DNA of 64,000 nt from Butyrivibrio fibrisolvens (GTDB lineage Bacteria > Bacillota > Clostridia > Lachnospirales > Lachnospiraceae): positions 4,030,001 through 4,094,000 of the forward strand of contig NZ_CP146963.1 in assembly GCF_037113525.1 (NCBI RefSeq), written 5' to 3'. This document shows positions 53,505 through 63,476 of this stretch, piece after piece. Both the position numbers and the translations under genes were made by a program. The first letter of the stretch is position 1. Each line of letters opens with the position of its first letter. Below the pieces are notes generated by a model, which was not told the origin of the DNA, ran no database searches, and worked only from the letters and a program-made list of their open reading frames with translations.

Positions 53505-54467
53505 TTAATTCAAAACATCTTCGTGATCATCAAAATTAAGTCTCTTATCAACAACTACTCTTGGTTTCTTCATAGTTCTAAGATTTACGCTAAGCATATA
53601 TTCGCCAAGAACACCTATAAAGAAGAGCTGTGCAGAGCCAATGATATACACACCTATCATTATGGATGCCGTTCCGGCAGGAAATGAATCGGGTGATATC
53701 AGCTTCATTACAAATACATAGATAGAGTATATGATACTAAACAGACCCAAACCAGCTCCAAGGAAAGTCGCTATACGAAGCAGCTTCTTGGTAGAAGAAG
53801 TTATGCCCTCCATAGCAAAGTCATAGTTCTTGTAAAAATTAAAGTTTGACTTTCCTCTGACAGATTTCTGATGATGATAATATACTACTCCATGATTAGG
53901 TGCATATTCAGAAACAACTGTTTTAAGATATGGCTGAACATCATCAATATCTCTCAATATATCTATGAATTTCTTATCATACAGACCATAGCCATTGAAC
54001 TCTTCAATCTGAGGTCTTTCAGATAGCATGCGGATAAGACCATAATAGCGCTTACGCATAAAAGTCATAAACTTATTCTCATCGCTTGCAGTCTTCTGGC
54101 CTATAACAACTTTGCATCCGGCTTCCCACTTCTTTATGAACTCTGGAAGAAGCTGTGGCGGATCCTGCATATCACCAAAAACCAAAAATGCAGCATCGCC
54201 TGTCATCTCCTGAAGTGCTGAGAAGACATTTCTGGAAAATCCAAAATTGGCCATATTAAAAACAGCCTTAACATGCTTATCTTCCTTGCACATGCGAGCA
54301 ATAATTTCTCTCGTTCTGTCTTTTGAAAAGTCATCCGCAAGGATCAGTTCATAGTCATAAGAAGATAACTGATCATGAAACATGTCAGTTATCACCTTAT
54401 AAAGCGCCTCTATGCTATTTTCTTCGTTGTAGCAAGGTACAACAATACTTATTTTTTTCATAATCAT
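53505..54467 (-). CDS. GtrB/DPM1-like polyprenyl-phosphate glycosyltransferase
   Basis: A 320-residue GT2 enzyme with ISIVVPCYNEENSIE, ILADDFSKDRT and FGDMQDPPQ, and two C-terminal membrane helices (~232-255, ~265-290). It probably supplies the sugar-lipid for the GT-C-like proteins encoded on both sides: the PIG-V-like gene is 38 nt downstream and the GtrII-like gene 60 nt upstream. The start ATG is uncertain between 54467 and 54461; the binding site is weak for both. Confidence 0.9.
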   Translation of the reverse strand: MIMKKISIVVPCYNEENSIEALYKVITDMFHDQLSSYDYELILADDFSKDRTREIIARMCKEDKHVKAVFNMANFGFSRNVFSALQEMTGDAAFLVFGDMQDPPQLLPEFIKKWEAGCKVVIGQKTASDENKFMTFMRKRYYGLIRMLSERPQIEEFNGYGLYDKKFIDILRDIDDVQPYLKTVVSEYAPNHGVVYYHHQKSVRGKSNFNFYKNYDFAMEGITSSTKKLLRIATFLGAGLGLFSIIYSIYVFVMKLISPDSFPAGTASIMIGVYIIGSAQLFFIGVLGEYMLSVNLRTMKKPRVVVDKRLNFDDHEDVLN

Positions 54468-54527
54468 TCACATCCGATAAACATTATAAATGCGTTAGCC
54501 CAATATAGCAATTCTGTATGCATGACT

Positions 54528-56183
54528 TTATCCGTAGAGAACATTTGGAGGCATTACGGTTTTTACAACAACTACAGTAACACCTTTATAGGTTGTGATC
54601 ACAAAATCCCAGGCCTTAAGATCATCATACTGCTCTACGAGTTCTGAATCCTCTATCTCATTCTGAATTTCTTCTGACGGGCTTATAAAGTCAACACCTT
54701 CATAATTCGTCATATGTCTTCGTATGGAAATATCTCCATAGCAATACAGATTGGTCGTAACTACAGGCCAGATAACAGAATATAATTCCGGTTCGTATTT
54801 AGCATCTGTCACAGCTTCATTTTCATCCCATGTAGTAATGTTAAGGAAATATATTGGATCTGAATATTCAAAATCTTCATTCGCATCAAGTGCTGATAAA
54901 ATTCTGATACACAAAGCAGAATCATGCTCCATTACATAATGCTGCATCTGGTAGCCTATATTGTCATAAAGGAAAAAGCCATAGATCATCAGAACGCTAT
55001 TAATAATTGCAATTATACATACGTTCCAAATCTTCTTTGACTTTTGCTTAATAGCACTGCCATAAAGCATTGATACCTTCTCTGTAAGCATTATTCCACC
55101 GATAATCAGGATCATAAGCGGAAATCTATGCTGGCCTCTGTACATAAAACCATAGCTAATAACTGTAATTGTGCACACAGCTACAGGAACAAGTATCAGT
55201 CCAATTCCTATCAATACAGCCCTTTTACCTGAAGATGACACATTATCTTTTTTACTTTGACTCCATAAAACAAAGATCAAGATTAGATCAATGATATAAG
55301 CCAGGTAATAAGTAATTCTTAAAACAGGTACAATCTGTATCTTCCATAATCCCTGTACTATAAACTTCTTGTAAACCTGAAACAGATTAAGTGGAAGCTG
55401 TGTTAGAAAAGATCCACTAACAGCCTGTTCAGCGCCCTGATATCCTGTAGATGATACATTGCCGATCTTCATAATAAGAGCTGAAGACAATAACAGAAAT
55501 GCTCCTGCCATAACTAATACTACGAATGCCTTTAGTATCAGCTTCATAATATCGTCAGCACTATTTTCTTTACTATACGCCAGTTCTGATATAGCCCACA
55601 GCAAAATAGTTGTGATCATGCATGACATATTAGTTGGCATGATCACAAGTGCTAGTCCAAGAAAAATAAATGATCTAATCCATGTTGAAAGCACGCCTCT
55701 TCGCTTAATAATAAGCCACGCTGAAACAACCGCAAATAAAGATGCTATAACATAAGATATCTCACCAAGTACAACATAGCCCTGAGTTACAGGAGATATC
55801 TCAATTAAGACAGTTGTTAATACCATACCTGTCTTACTTTTAATATTAAAACAGCTGATAAGAAAAAGTGATATCAAAGCCATTAGAACTATAGTGATCC
55901 ATCCTGCAACATAGAATGATCTATACCAGGTCATAACAAGATCAACTACTGATCCAAGCCATCTTCCTGTAGCACTTCCTCTTACAACATACTCGATCAC
56001 ATTATAAGGGTCTTCAGAATAACCAATTACTGCCATATCATCACTTGCTATTCTATTGACCATATAATAAATATGAGCGATAAGTCCTGATATTATACCT
56101 ACAACAAAGATATATATCCTCTCACGAGTAAGGTATTTTTTGATCTTAATAGCCTCATATAAATCATTAATCATTAAATCCAT
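54528..56183 (-). CDS. GtrII-like glucosyltransferase membrane protein
   Basis: A 551-residue protein with about ten helices and a soluble C-terminal domain (~420-551). NRIASDDMAVIGYS in the first outer loop, RGSATGRWLGS and the ISPVTQGYVVLGEISY region match the GtrII family (Glucos_trans_II), which transfers glucose from polyprenyl-phosphate-glucose to a surface polysaccharide. The adjacent GtrB-like gene fits this scheme. No GtrA flippase is seen. Confidence 0.85.
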   Translation of the reverse strand: MDLMINDLYEAIKIKKYLTRERIYIFVVGIISGLIAHIYYMVNRIASDDMAVIGYSEDPYNVIEYVVRGSATGRWLGSVVDLVMTWYRSFYVAGWITIVLMALISLFLISCFNIKSKTGMVLTTVLIEISPVTQGYVVLGEISYVIASLFAVVSAWLIIKRRGVLSTWIRSFIFLGLALVIMPTNMSCMITTILLWAISELAYSKENSADDIMKLILKAFVVLVMAGAFLLLSSALIMKIGNVSSTGYQGAEQAVSGSFLTQLPLNLFQVYKKFIVQGLWKIQIVPVLRITYYLAYIIDLILIFVLWSQSKKDNVSSSGKRAVLIGIGLILVPVAVCTITVISYGFMYRGQHRFPLMILIIGGIMLTEKVSMLYGSAIKQKSKKIWNVCIIAIINSVLMIYGFFLYDNIGYQMQHYVMEHDSALCIRILSALDANEDFEYSDPIYFLNITTWDENEAVTDAKYEPELYSVIWPVVTTNLYCYGDISIRRHMTNYEGVDFISPSEEIQNEIEDSELVEQYDDLKAWDFVITTYKGVTVVVVKTVMPPNVLYG

Positions 56184-56258
56184 CAGATTACCCAGTCCTT
56201 AATTGTTTAAATATCAATAATAACATTAAATAAATAATCAGTATTTTGAGTCTTGATA

Positions 56259-57749
56259 TTACCTGCCTGTCAAATACAAAGCTCCAAGTGTCGCTATACA
56301 CCACATCCAGATAATAGCTATCTTAAGACGCAGAAGCCATATATTACATTTAACGGCCTGAACATTGTCACTTACCTGCAAATTTATATCTTCAAGTACT
56401 CTATTTTTATTACATAAATATGCTCTTATTCCAATCGCAGCTAAGCAAGCAACAAACACACCACATATAGCCGGAGCAAGCTCTCCTGCCGATAATATCC
56501 AATTTAAAAGCCCCGCTATAGTCTTACCATCTTCGCCCGCAATAGCCTTGCCACAAAAGCCTTTCAGAATAAGATAGCCATAAGTCATATCTCCGCCATA
56601 TACCCAACTAAAGCTTAAAACCATAAGAACCGTAAGGGCACATTCCATGACAGTTTCAACAAGAAGCACTTTATCTAGATGTCTGCCACACATGAAACAC
56701 ACAAGTATCACAAATGGAGCCATATATATAGTCCAATAACAGGTTGCAGATGCAAATGCAACAAATACAGCCCATACCCCAAAAACATACAATAAAGCTT
56801 TCCTGTCAATGCTAATATGTTCTGCTACTGCTCCTTCTTTTGATGCATCAAGATATGATTCATCAAAATATGCCACAAGATATACTACTATAAGCCCTAT
56901 TATGAAAAGTGAAGCATTACCCAGTCTTCCCATATTAACTGATGCATCAAAAAGCGACGGCATATTCTTCTGAAGGAACCCGCTACAGCTTAACTTATAA
57001 GCTTCATTCATAGAATAAACAGCCTTACATATTATCATCAAAAATGATCCTTTGATAAGATCTACGACAATCCTTACGACATTCTTCTCCCTAAGGATTA
57101 TTAGCACAAACAGCGCAAGTATAGTCAAAGGTTTCACTGTCATAGATATTGCAAAGTTTATATAAAAACTCTTGTCATCTCTGTCAACATAGGCATTTAT
57201 AGCTCTGACCATAAAATACAAAGGTATTACATCATATTGAGCCACTACCATAACTGGCAAATATGTAATGAGAGATGTTAGAAACACAATTCCCACCTGA
57301 GCTTTAAGAGTATCACTGATACCAAGCTTATATGAAAGTTCTGCTGTTTCATATGTTGTAAGTAGCAGAAAAAGAACCGGCAGTAACTTTAGCCATAACA
57401 GCGCACCTACAGAAAGAGCACTGACACCAAGCACCTTATTAAGTATCCATATAGGAAGCTGCCAAATGCCGAATATTATGTAGGTTCCAATATCATATAC
57501 TGCACCTTCTGGAGCAACACCACTTGAAAGAGCATTCTCATAAAAACTAAGGATCTTACCATCAAAAAGAGAGTCCCAGAAAGTCAGACCATACTGTCCT
57601 GTAACAGTTATATCTGCATAGTACATGGTTAGAAAGCTAAATAGCAAAGCTACAACCAGTAATACAGCATCAATTGTTTTTAAGGATTTAAAATACCTGC
57701 ATACTTCTTTCAATTTGTTCACTATAGAGGATAATTTTATTCTTTGCAT
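56259..57749 (-). CDS. GT-C-like membrane protein (tandem paralogue A)
   Basis: A 496-residue polytopic protein, about 11 helices. The first outer loop is LTFWDSLFDGKILSFYE, matching NFWDILFRGDLLHFYD in the next gene; GTYIIFGIWQLPIWIL also aligns with its FAVWNLPTWIV. The two genes therefore look like a tandem duplication. Family unnamed; a GT-C-type transferase is inferred from topology and context. C-terminal region carries one last helix after a ~40-residue hydrophilic stretch. Confidence 0.72.
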   Translation of the reverse strand: MQRIKLSSIVNKLKEVCRYFKSLKTIDAVLLVVALLFSFLTMYYADITVTGQYGLTFWDSLFDGKILSFYENALSSGVAPEGAVYDIGTYIIFGIWQLPIWILNKVLGVSALSVGALLWLKLLPVLFLLLTTYETAELSYKLGISDTLKAQVGIVFLTSLITYLPVMVVAQYDVIPLYFMVRAINAYVDRDDKSFYINFAISMTVKPLTILALFVLIILREKNVVRIVVDLIKGSFLMIICKAVYSMNEAYKLSCSGFLQKNMPSLFDASVNMGRLGNASLFIIGLIVVYLVAYFDESYLDASKEGAVAEHISIDRKALLYVFGVWAVFVAFASATCYWTIYMAPFVILVCFMCGRHLDKVLLVETVMECALTVLMVLSFSWVYGGDMTYGYLILKGFCGKAIAGEDGKTIAGLLNWILSAGELAPAICGVFVACLAAIGIRAYLCNKNRVLEDINLQVSDNVQAVKCNIWLLRLKIAIIWMWCIATLGALYLTGR

Positions 57750-57785
57750 TTATTATTTCTCTTCTTCCATTCTGATTTTTAATCG

Positions 57786-59285
57786 TCATACAAGGAAATA
57801 CAATACTAAAGGAATCATTCCAAATATAAGACCACCAAGTAGTCTTGCCGGAAACAGCCATGTAGTTACTTTCTCTTCATAATCTACGATCTTAAGTCTC
57901 TTGTATATAGGCGGACAATTGATCACTGCAAATACCAACATTCCAGCAGTAAATATAGTAAGTCCTATACCTGTAGCATAAGTCTGCAGACGATCGTCGG
58001 CCACAAAGCGTGCTGCAAATTCTGTAAGCGACACAAACTCATGTTTAGAACCTGTAATGTATCTCCAGAAAGACCTCATCACAATCTCTCCTGTATATGC
58101 CCAGGTGAAGAAGAACATCTGTGCAAGGAGCATTCCAAGGCACATTACTGTGTCTATAAGAATATTTATATACATGTATTTCCTGTTAAGTAATATCATT
58201 ATCACTATAAAAGGAACTATCATAAGAAGCCAGTATGGATGTGAATATGCAAGTACAAACTGATTAAAATAAGTCATGAAGCAAACATAAATGATCCACT
58301 TAATCTTAGAATCTGACTTATTCAGATCAAACATGTAGCATATGATCAGTAAGATCACTTCCGCAAATACATATAAGAACAAAACTCCAAATCCTATGTT
58401 TATGAAATCATAAAGATCTACATACAATGGAAGAAGACTCATGTCATAAGAATTAGCTGAAGACAAGGTGAGCCCTTCTGCAACTTCAGGATTAATAACA
58501 TACTTGACAGGGAACACCTTATTTAAAAGTAAAGTTGGAAGATACACAAGTATTCCATTTACAACTATTCTGTAAATCCTTTTCTCTTTCAAAAGAAGAA
58601 GCGGAATAAATACAAGAAGTGCAAACATCTTAAGAGGAAGCGCAATTGCAAAATACAGGATGAAAAAGACATTATAGCCATGTTTTATCTTATCTTCTGT
58701 AATATAATGAAGTATTCCCAGCATTACAAATGTCATGCTTATAATATCGTACTGACCGCAGATAACTACTGCGCTCATGTAGAAAGCTGATGACAAAAAC
58801 AATGCCGCTCCGGTTCTGACAGGATCACCAAATATTATATCTTCGTATGACTCCCCATCAATACCGCTTTCTTTAGAAGATTCTTTTATACATACCTTTA
58901 TCAGTTTAGTGAAAGTCCACATGAAAGCAGCTGTCCAGATAAGTGTTATACTCTTCATCCACAGAAGACAGAGCGTAGAATTATAAACATCCACAGCCGA
59001 AACTTTAGTAACAATCCAGGTTGGCAGATTCCATACTGCAAAGATCATATACATCAGGATATTATAGTTGGGAAAAAACTGAATTCCATCATAAATAAAA
59101 TCCTGATCATAGAAATGAAGAAGATCTCCTCTGAACAGAATATCCCAAAAGTTAATACCGACACATGATACCTCTCTGAAATCTGCATAATAATAGCTTG
59201 CAAATAGGACAGCCATTATCACCAGATACACGATCATAAGTATTTTAAAAACGTCGGATTTATTTTTTAATATACGCTTATTCAT
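57786..59285 (-). CDS. GT-C-like membrane protein (tandem paralogue B)
   Basis: A 499-residue polytopic protein related to the downstream neighbour: YYYADFREVSCVGINFWD against the corresponding YYADITVTGQYGLTFWD, the same first-loop motif, and CGQYDIISMTFVMLGI against VAQYDVIPLYFMVRAI. The start at 59285 gives an 8-nt overlap with the GT4 stop and a GAGA 9 nt upstream; the ATG at 59306 has no binding site. Function as for its paralogue, not established. Confidence 0.72.
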   Translation of the reverse strand: MNKRILKNKSDVFKILMIVYLVIMAVLFASYYYADFREVSCVGINFWDILFRGDLLHFYDQDFIYDGIQFFPNYNILMYMIFAVWNLPTWIVTKVSAVDVYNSTLCLLWMKSITLIWTAAFMWTFTKLIKVCIKESSKESGIDGESYEDIIFGDPVRTGAALFLSSAFYMSAVVICGQYDIISMTFVMLGILHYITEDKIKHGYNVFFILYFAIALPLKMFALLVFIPLLLLKEKRIYRIVVNGILVYLPTLLLNKVFPVKYVINPEVAEGLTLSSANSYDMSLLPLYVDLYDFINIGFGVLFLYVFAEVILLIICYMFDLNKSDSKIKWIIYVCFMTYFNQFVLAYSHPYWLLMIVPFIVIMILLNRKYMYINILIDTVMCLGMLLAQMFFFTWAYTGEIVMRSFWRYITGSKHEFVSLTEFAARFVADDRLQTYATGIGLTIFTAGMLVFAVINCPPIYKRLKIVDYEEKVTTWLFPARLLGGLIFGMIPLVLYFLV

Positions 59286-60513
59286 AGTCTTTATCTCTAT
59301 TCTCATTATATATTTTAAGCATGCTATTTATCATAGATGCCTTTGAATACCTACCGGCATATTCTGATATAGAGCTTCGATCATATTCTCCTGCTTTAAG
59401 CTTATCATCTATATGCTTTATAGCATTAAGATAATCTTCACTCTCATGTTCGTGAAGAACCACTCCCACTTCAGGACGTACAAGATCTCCAACCGCACTG
59501 GTATCGAGGACTATAGCCGGAAGACCACAAGACATAGCTTCAACAGTTACAAGAGAGAATGACTCTTCAAGTGACGGATTCATGAAAATGTAAGCTTCCG
59601 AATAAAGCTTTATAAGTTCATCCTGATCAGCTGTCTTTACAACACCAACAATATTCTTTGGAAGTGTAACCTTCTGTGAAGGACTAAGTCCCACAAGAAC
59701 AATGACATAATCATCTGGAAGGACTTCGGAAAGCTTAATGAAATCATCAAATCCCTTTTTGCGATTCCATACACTTGATACACCAAGGATTATCTTCTTA
59801 TCCTCGGCAATTCCATATTTAGCCCTTATATCTTCACACTTATTATAACTAAAGCGCTTTACATCTATTCCATTATTAACGACTATAGTCCGATAATCCT
59901 TAAGAAATGACTCCTGTACCTGGCTTTTAAGCCAGTCTGAAGGTACGATCAGCGTCATATTTGAAATCCCGGAAAATAATTTCTTCTTCCTTGTATAATT
60001 ACCCTTAGATGAATCCAATCCCCAGCTTATAGGGTATTCATTTTTGCAAGGACAGTGACTGCATCCTGTTTTCCACTTATCACATCCTGCTGCAACATAG
60101 TGTGCGCAGTGACCTGTAAATGCCCAGCAGTCATGCAGCGTCCAAAAGACCCTGCCTTTAAACTCATCTCTAAGGTATTTAAATAAAATCGGATAATTCA
60201 GATAGTAACCATGAATATTATGAAGATGAATAATATCAGGATTCTCTCGTCTTAATATATTAACTATCTTGCGCGTGATCAGTATAGAACCAAGTCCCTG
60301 AAGGTCGAATGCCGTTGTAAGTGCAACATGAAGCCAGAAAAAGGCGCTATTCCCAACTTTTACACAATTAAGATCATCAAATGGCATCCTTCTTCCATAT
60401 ATGATCATAGTATCAAAACCAGCTTCATTTGCTCCTCTTGCTATGTCACCCATAATATGACCTGTGCTGGTATTGCACACTGTATTTATCTGGATAAGCT
60501 TAGTCTTGGTCAT
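59278..60513 (-). CDS. Glycosyltransferase family 4 (WcaC-like)
   Basis: A 411-residue GT-B transferase similar to colanic-acid-type GT4 enzymes: INTVCNTSTGHIMGDIA at the start, HLHNIHGYYLNYPILF and WTLHDCWAFTGHCAHY with a downstream Cys cluster (GCDKWKTGCSHCPCK), then ILGVSSVWNRKKGFDDFI and PSLEESFSLVTVEAMSCG. Cytoplasmic. Between a DUF2142-like gene (5 nt upstream) and paralogue B (overlap), so within a tight operon. Confidence 0.93.
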   Translation of the reverse strand: MTKTKLIQINTVCNTSTGHIMGDIARGANEAGFDTMIIYGRRMPFDDLNCVKVGNSAFFWLHVALTTAFDLQGLGSILITRKIVNILRRENPDIIHLHNIHGYYLNYPILFKYLRDEFKGRVFWTLHDCWAFTGHCAHYVAAGCDKWKTGCSHCPCKNEYPISWGLDSSKGNYTRKKKLFSGISNMTLIVPSDWLKSQVQESFLKDYRTIVVNNGIDVKRFSYNKCEDIRAKYGIAEDKKIILGVSSVWNRKKGFDDFIKLSEVLPDDYVIVLVGLSPSQKVTLPKNIVGVVKTADQDELIKLYSEAYIFMNPSLEESFSLVTVEAMSCGLPAIVLDTSAVGDLVRPEVGVVLHEHESEDYLNAIKHIDDKLKAGEYDRSSISEYAGRYSKASMINSMLKIYNENRDKDYE

Positions 60514-60518
60514 CCGTA

Positions 60519-61907
60519 TCAGGTCTCCATAACTCCTGCAAACTTACAGAAGGTAACAACAACATTAAGAACTATAAGTGCTACCATTAGCTTCTTCATA
60601 GTCTTCTCATCAGGCTTCCAGAAGCGGTTATTAAGAATAAAAGGAAGAAGCATTAAAAGTGGAAGATAATATCTTCCCTGCATTCCCACTATAAGGCGGA
60701 ACTCACCTTCACTGTAAATATTAAACATAAGCAGAAATGCAACAGCAAATCCAATTGAATTGACTACATATATAAACGCAGCTATTAGTCTTGCTCTGAT
60801 ACTACGAAATTCAGTAACGTCATCTGAAGAGAGATCACTATCAGCTCTCCTAATATTTACAGATCCGGATATAAGCAAGACAAAAACCACAATGATCGCA
60901 AACTGAAGAAATCCCGGAACATGCTGGCTATAGTTTTCTCCGCATATACTCTTGATAATGAAATGCTGTGTATACTCTATAAATGTTGCAACTATAACAT
61001 AAAAAACATGGAACGGATGATGAATTATAGTTGAAAGAGTATATACATTGGAATAATCAGCCTCTGCTCTTAAGTCAAAACAGAAACTAAAATATGCTAT
61101 AACTTCAGGTCCTCGTAAATACCAGAGAACGCCTCCAACTATAGCAAGAGCTACTCCTCCAAATATAATAATGTCCCTTTTATCCTTCCTGTCCAGCTTC
61201 TTATATGACGGCATAAAGATAAGCAAAGCCATTGGGAAATAAATAAACTTCGTTGGAAGAAACAGCATCATAAAGATAAATATCCCAACAATGTTCCTGA
61301 TCTTTATCTTATCAAGTGTCATACAACGTGCTATATAAGCGACATACAGCACAGCAAATGCTGTATTCCACATGTCATAAGAAAAAGAATTAACTCCCCA
61401 AACAGTTGAGGGAAGAAATGATACTGCCATTATCGCCCACTTCATCTGAGGGCAAACATAGATAGAAAGTGCTGCAATAAGAGCAAAAAACAGGAGATTA
61501 GCCAGTCTGCTAACGATCAGTATTACCTGATAAGGAGCACCCATAAGCCTTGTTATAGCAAGAAACAGCCCTGACCAGATGTATGGGAATGATGGCATTG
61601 TACCTTCCCATGAAGTACCAAATTTTGAATCTACAAGCTCCTGTCCTGTAGTCCAATCAGTCCAGAAAGACACTGTCTGACTTCCATCTCTAAAACTCAC
61701 GATCTGATCCATTGCTGCAGGTATCCTAAGATCATTATGTCCTACTGCTTTAAGCATCTGATTAGACATATATAGTGCATCATTATAATGTATCTCTTCA
61801 TCAGGTACGCAAAGAGGTGCCATGGCAAGTGTACAAATAATACCAAGACACATGATCACCGCTATAAATATAAGACTCTTTTTAAAATTCATTTTGTTAT
61901 CTGTCAT
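60519..61907 (-). CDS. DUF2142-like membrane protein (short form)
   Basis: A 462-residue polytopic protein, about 11-12 helices. After the first helix comes LCVPDEEIHYNDALYMSN, the acidic PDE.xH motif of DUF2142, also seen in the 718-residue protein at 30408-32564 but without that protein's N-terminal outer domain. SKFGTSWEGTMPSFPYIWSG lies in the outer loop. Putative GT-C transferase; substrate unknown. Confidence 0.8.
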   Translation of the reverse strand: MTDNKMNFKKSLIFIAVIMCLGIICTLAMAPLCVPDEEIHYNDALYMSNQMLKAVGHNDLRIPAAMDQIVSFRDGSQTVSFWTDWTTGQELVDSKFGTSWEGTMPSFPYIWSGLFLAITRLMGAPYQVILIVSRLANLLFFALIAALSIYVCPQMKWAIMAVSFLPSTVWGVNSFSYDMWNTAFAVLYVAYIARCMTLDKIKIRNIVGIFIFMMLFLPTKFIYFPMALLIFMPSYKKLDRKDKRDIIIFGGVALAIVGGVLWYLRGPEVIAYFSFCFDLRAEADYSNVYTLSTIIHHPFHVFYVIVATFIEYTQHFIIKSICGENYSQHVPGFLQFAIIVVFVLLISGSVNIRRADSDLSSDDVTEFRSIRARLIAAFIYVVNSIGFAVAFLLMFNIYSEGEFRLIVGMQGRYYLPLLMLLPFILNNRFWKPDEKTMKKLMVALIVLNVVVTFCKFAGVMET

Positions 61908-61953
61908 AAAAATATAAACTCCAAAAATACGGCCAATTCAGATATTACACAGA

Positions 61954-63417
61954 TCAATATCCCGCATACAGGAAACTGGCATTACCTATAACACCAAATA
62001 ATATAATGCATACTACAAAAACACCTGTCCATCGTATCTGGTGCCTGAATACTATATCTTCACCTGTTAGCATGGCTTCCATATTTTCATCCTGAAGCTC
62101 TTTGATAAGCAGGATAAGAACCATAATAAAAAGGACTATCGCATAGGATGCACTTGTCATATCACTTGTAAATATGAAAACTGAATTCTGAATATCAGCC
62201 ATACTAAGACTAAAGCTGGTATACATTCTGGCTATATACCTGAGCGCTATCGTCAGGCTATCAGCTCTGAAAAATATCCAGCCAGTCATTGCAAAGAAGA
62301 ACGTCAAAACAATACCAGGTATCTTCTTCCAGACTTTTGAAAAGCTCCACGAATCATCAGGAAGTCCTGAAAGTTCCTTACTTCTCTTCTTATACTTTGG
62401 AGATAGCAGGTTCATCAGTCCATGGTATAAACCCCACATAAGATAATTAAGACTGCATCTGTGCCAAAGTCCGCATACCGCAAAGGTTATCATTGTGTTA
62501 AGGATATGCCTTGACTTCTTAACTCTGCTGCCTCCAAGCGGTATGTAGATATAGTCTGTCAGCCATCTGGAAAAGGATATATGCCATCTTCTCCAGAACT
62601 CACGCATGGAGCCAGACAGATATGGCCTGTTAAAGTTACTTTCACATTTCATACCAAACATATTGGTAATGCCGATAGCAACTTCTGAATAGCCACCAAA
62701 ATCACAATAAAGCTGTATTGTATAAAGGATTGCGCCGATCCATAATGCAAGCCCCGGATAGTACTCAGGGTTAGTAAATACAAGATTTACATAACCACTC
62801 ATCCTGTCTGCTATTACCGCCTTCTTAAAAAGGCCTGATATTATCAGAATGATGCCCCTTGCAAACAATTCTTTATCATACACAAGTCCCTTATGAAGAC
62901 TCTCCGTCATGCCCTCGGATCTAGCAATAGGTCCTGACAGAAGGTGTGGGAAGAAGGATACATACACAGCATAAATGACAAAGTCTTCTTCTGCTTCCCT
63001 TTTCTTTTTATATACATCAAAAAGGTAACTTAGTATCCTGAAGGTATAATATGAAATACCAATAGGAATAGCCACTTTTATAATATCAATATCAAAATCA
63101 GAGATAACTGCTGATGAGAATTTGAAAAATACGAGTATTCCTGCAAAGATCATGGTAATAAGAATAAGTTTCTTCTTACCAACGCTCTTACGTCCAAAAT
63201 ACAGTCCTGCATAGAAACTAGCCACTATTTCAGCAGCAATAAGCGCAAGAAACCTAAGATCACACAAAGCATAGAACACGATTCCTACTGCAAAGATCCA
63301 ATAGTTTCGCAGCTTCACAGGCAATATATAGTTAACAGCTACTGCTACCAGACAGAATATCAGGAATATAAAAATATCACTCCCCAATAAAATGCCCAGC
63401 TCATTAAAAACGTTCAA
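61954..63417 (-). CDS. MBOAT acyltransferase (AlgI-like)
   Basis: A 487-residue MBOAT protein: IPIGISYYTFRILSYLFDVY, FFPHLLSGPIARSE, FWRRWHISFSRWLTDYIYIP (274-293) and VCGLWHRCSLNYLMWG with the catalytic His319. It is closer to AlgI/PatA-type O-acetylation enzymes than the block 1 MBOAT. It starts at TTG with GAGGG 6-7 nt upstream. The SGNH gene at the window edge lies 59 nt upstream, so the two likely form an acyl-transfer pair for the glycan. Confidence 0.92.
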   Translation of the reverse strand: MNVFNELGILLGSDIFIFLIFCLVAVAVNYILPVKLRNYWIFAVGIVFYALCDLRFLALIAAEIVASFYAGLYFGRKSVGKKKLILITMIFAGILVFFKFSSAVISDFDIDIIKVAIPIGISYYTFRILSYLFDVYKKKREAEEDFVIYAVYVSFFPHLLSGPIARSEGMTESLHKGLVYDKELFARGIILIISGLFKKAVIADRMSGYVNLVFTNPEYYPGLALWIGAILYTIQLYCDFGGYSEVAIGITNMFGMKCESNFNRPYLSGSMREFWRRWHISFSRWLTDYIYIPLGGSRVKKSRHILNTMITFAVCGLWHRCSLNYLMWGLYHGLMNLLSPKYKKRSKELSGLPDDSWSFSKVWKKIPGIVLTFFFAMTGWIFFRADSLTIALRYIARMYTSFSLSMADIQNSVFIFTSDMTSASYAIVLFIMVLILLIKELQDENMEAMLTGEDIVFRHQIRWTGVFVVCIILFGVIGNASFLYAGY

Positions 63418-63476
63418 TTCAATCCCTCTATGTTTTTATTAAAGTGATCCAGGATCTTAAACCATCCTGAAAACGA

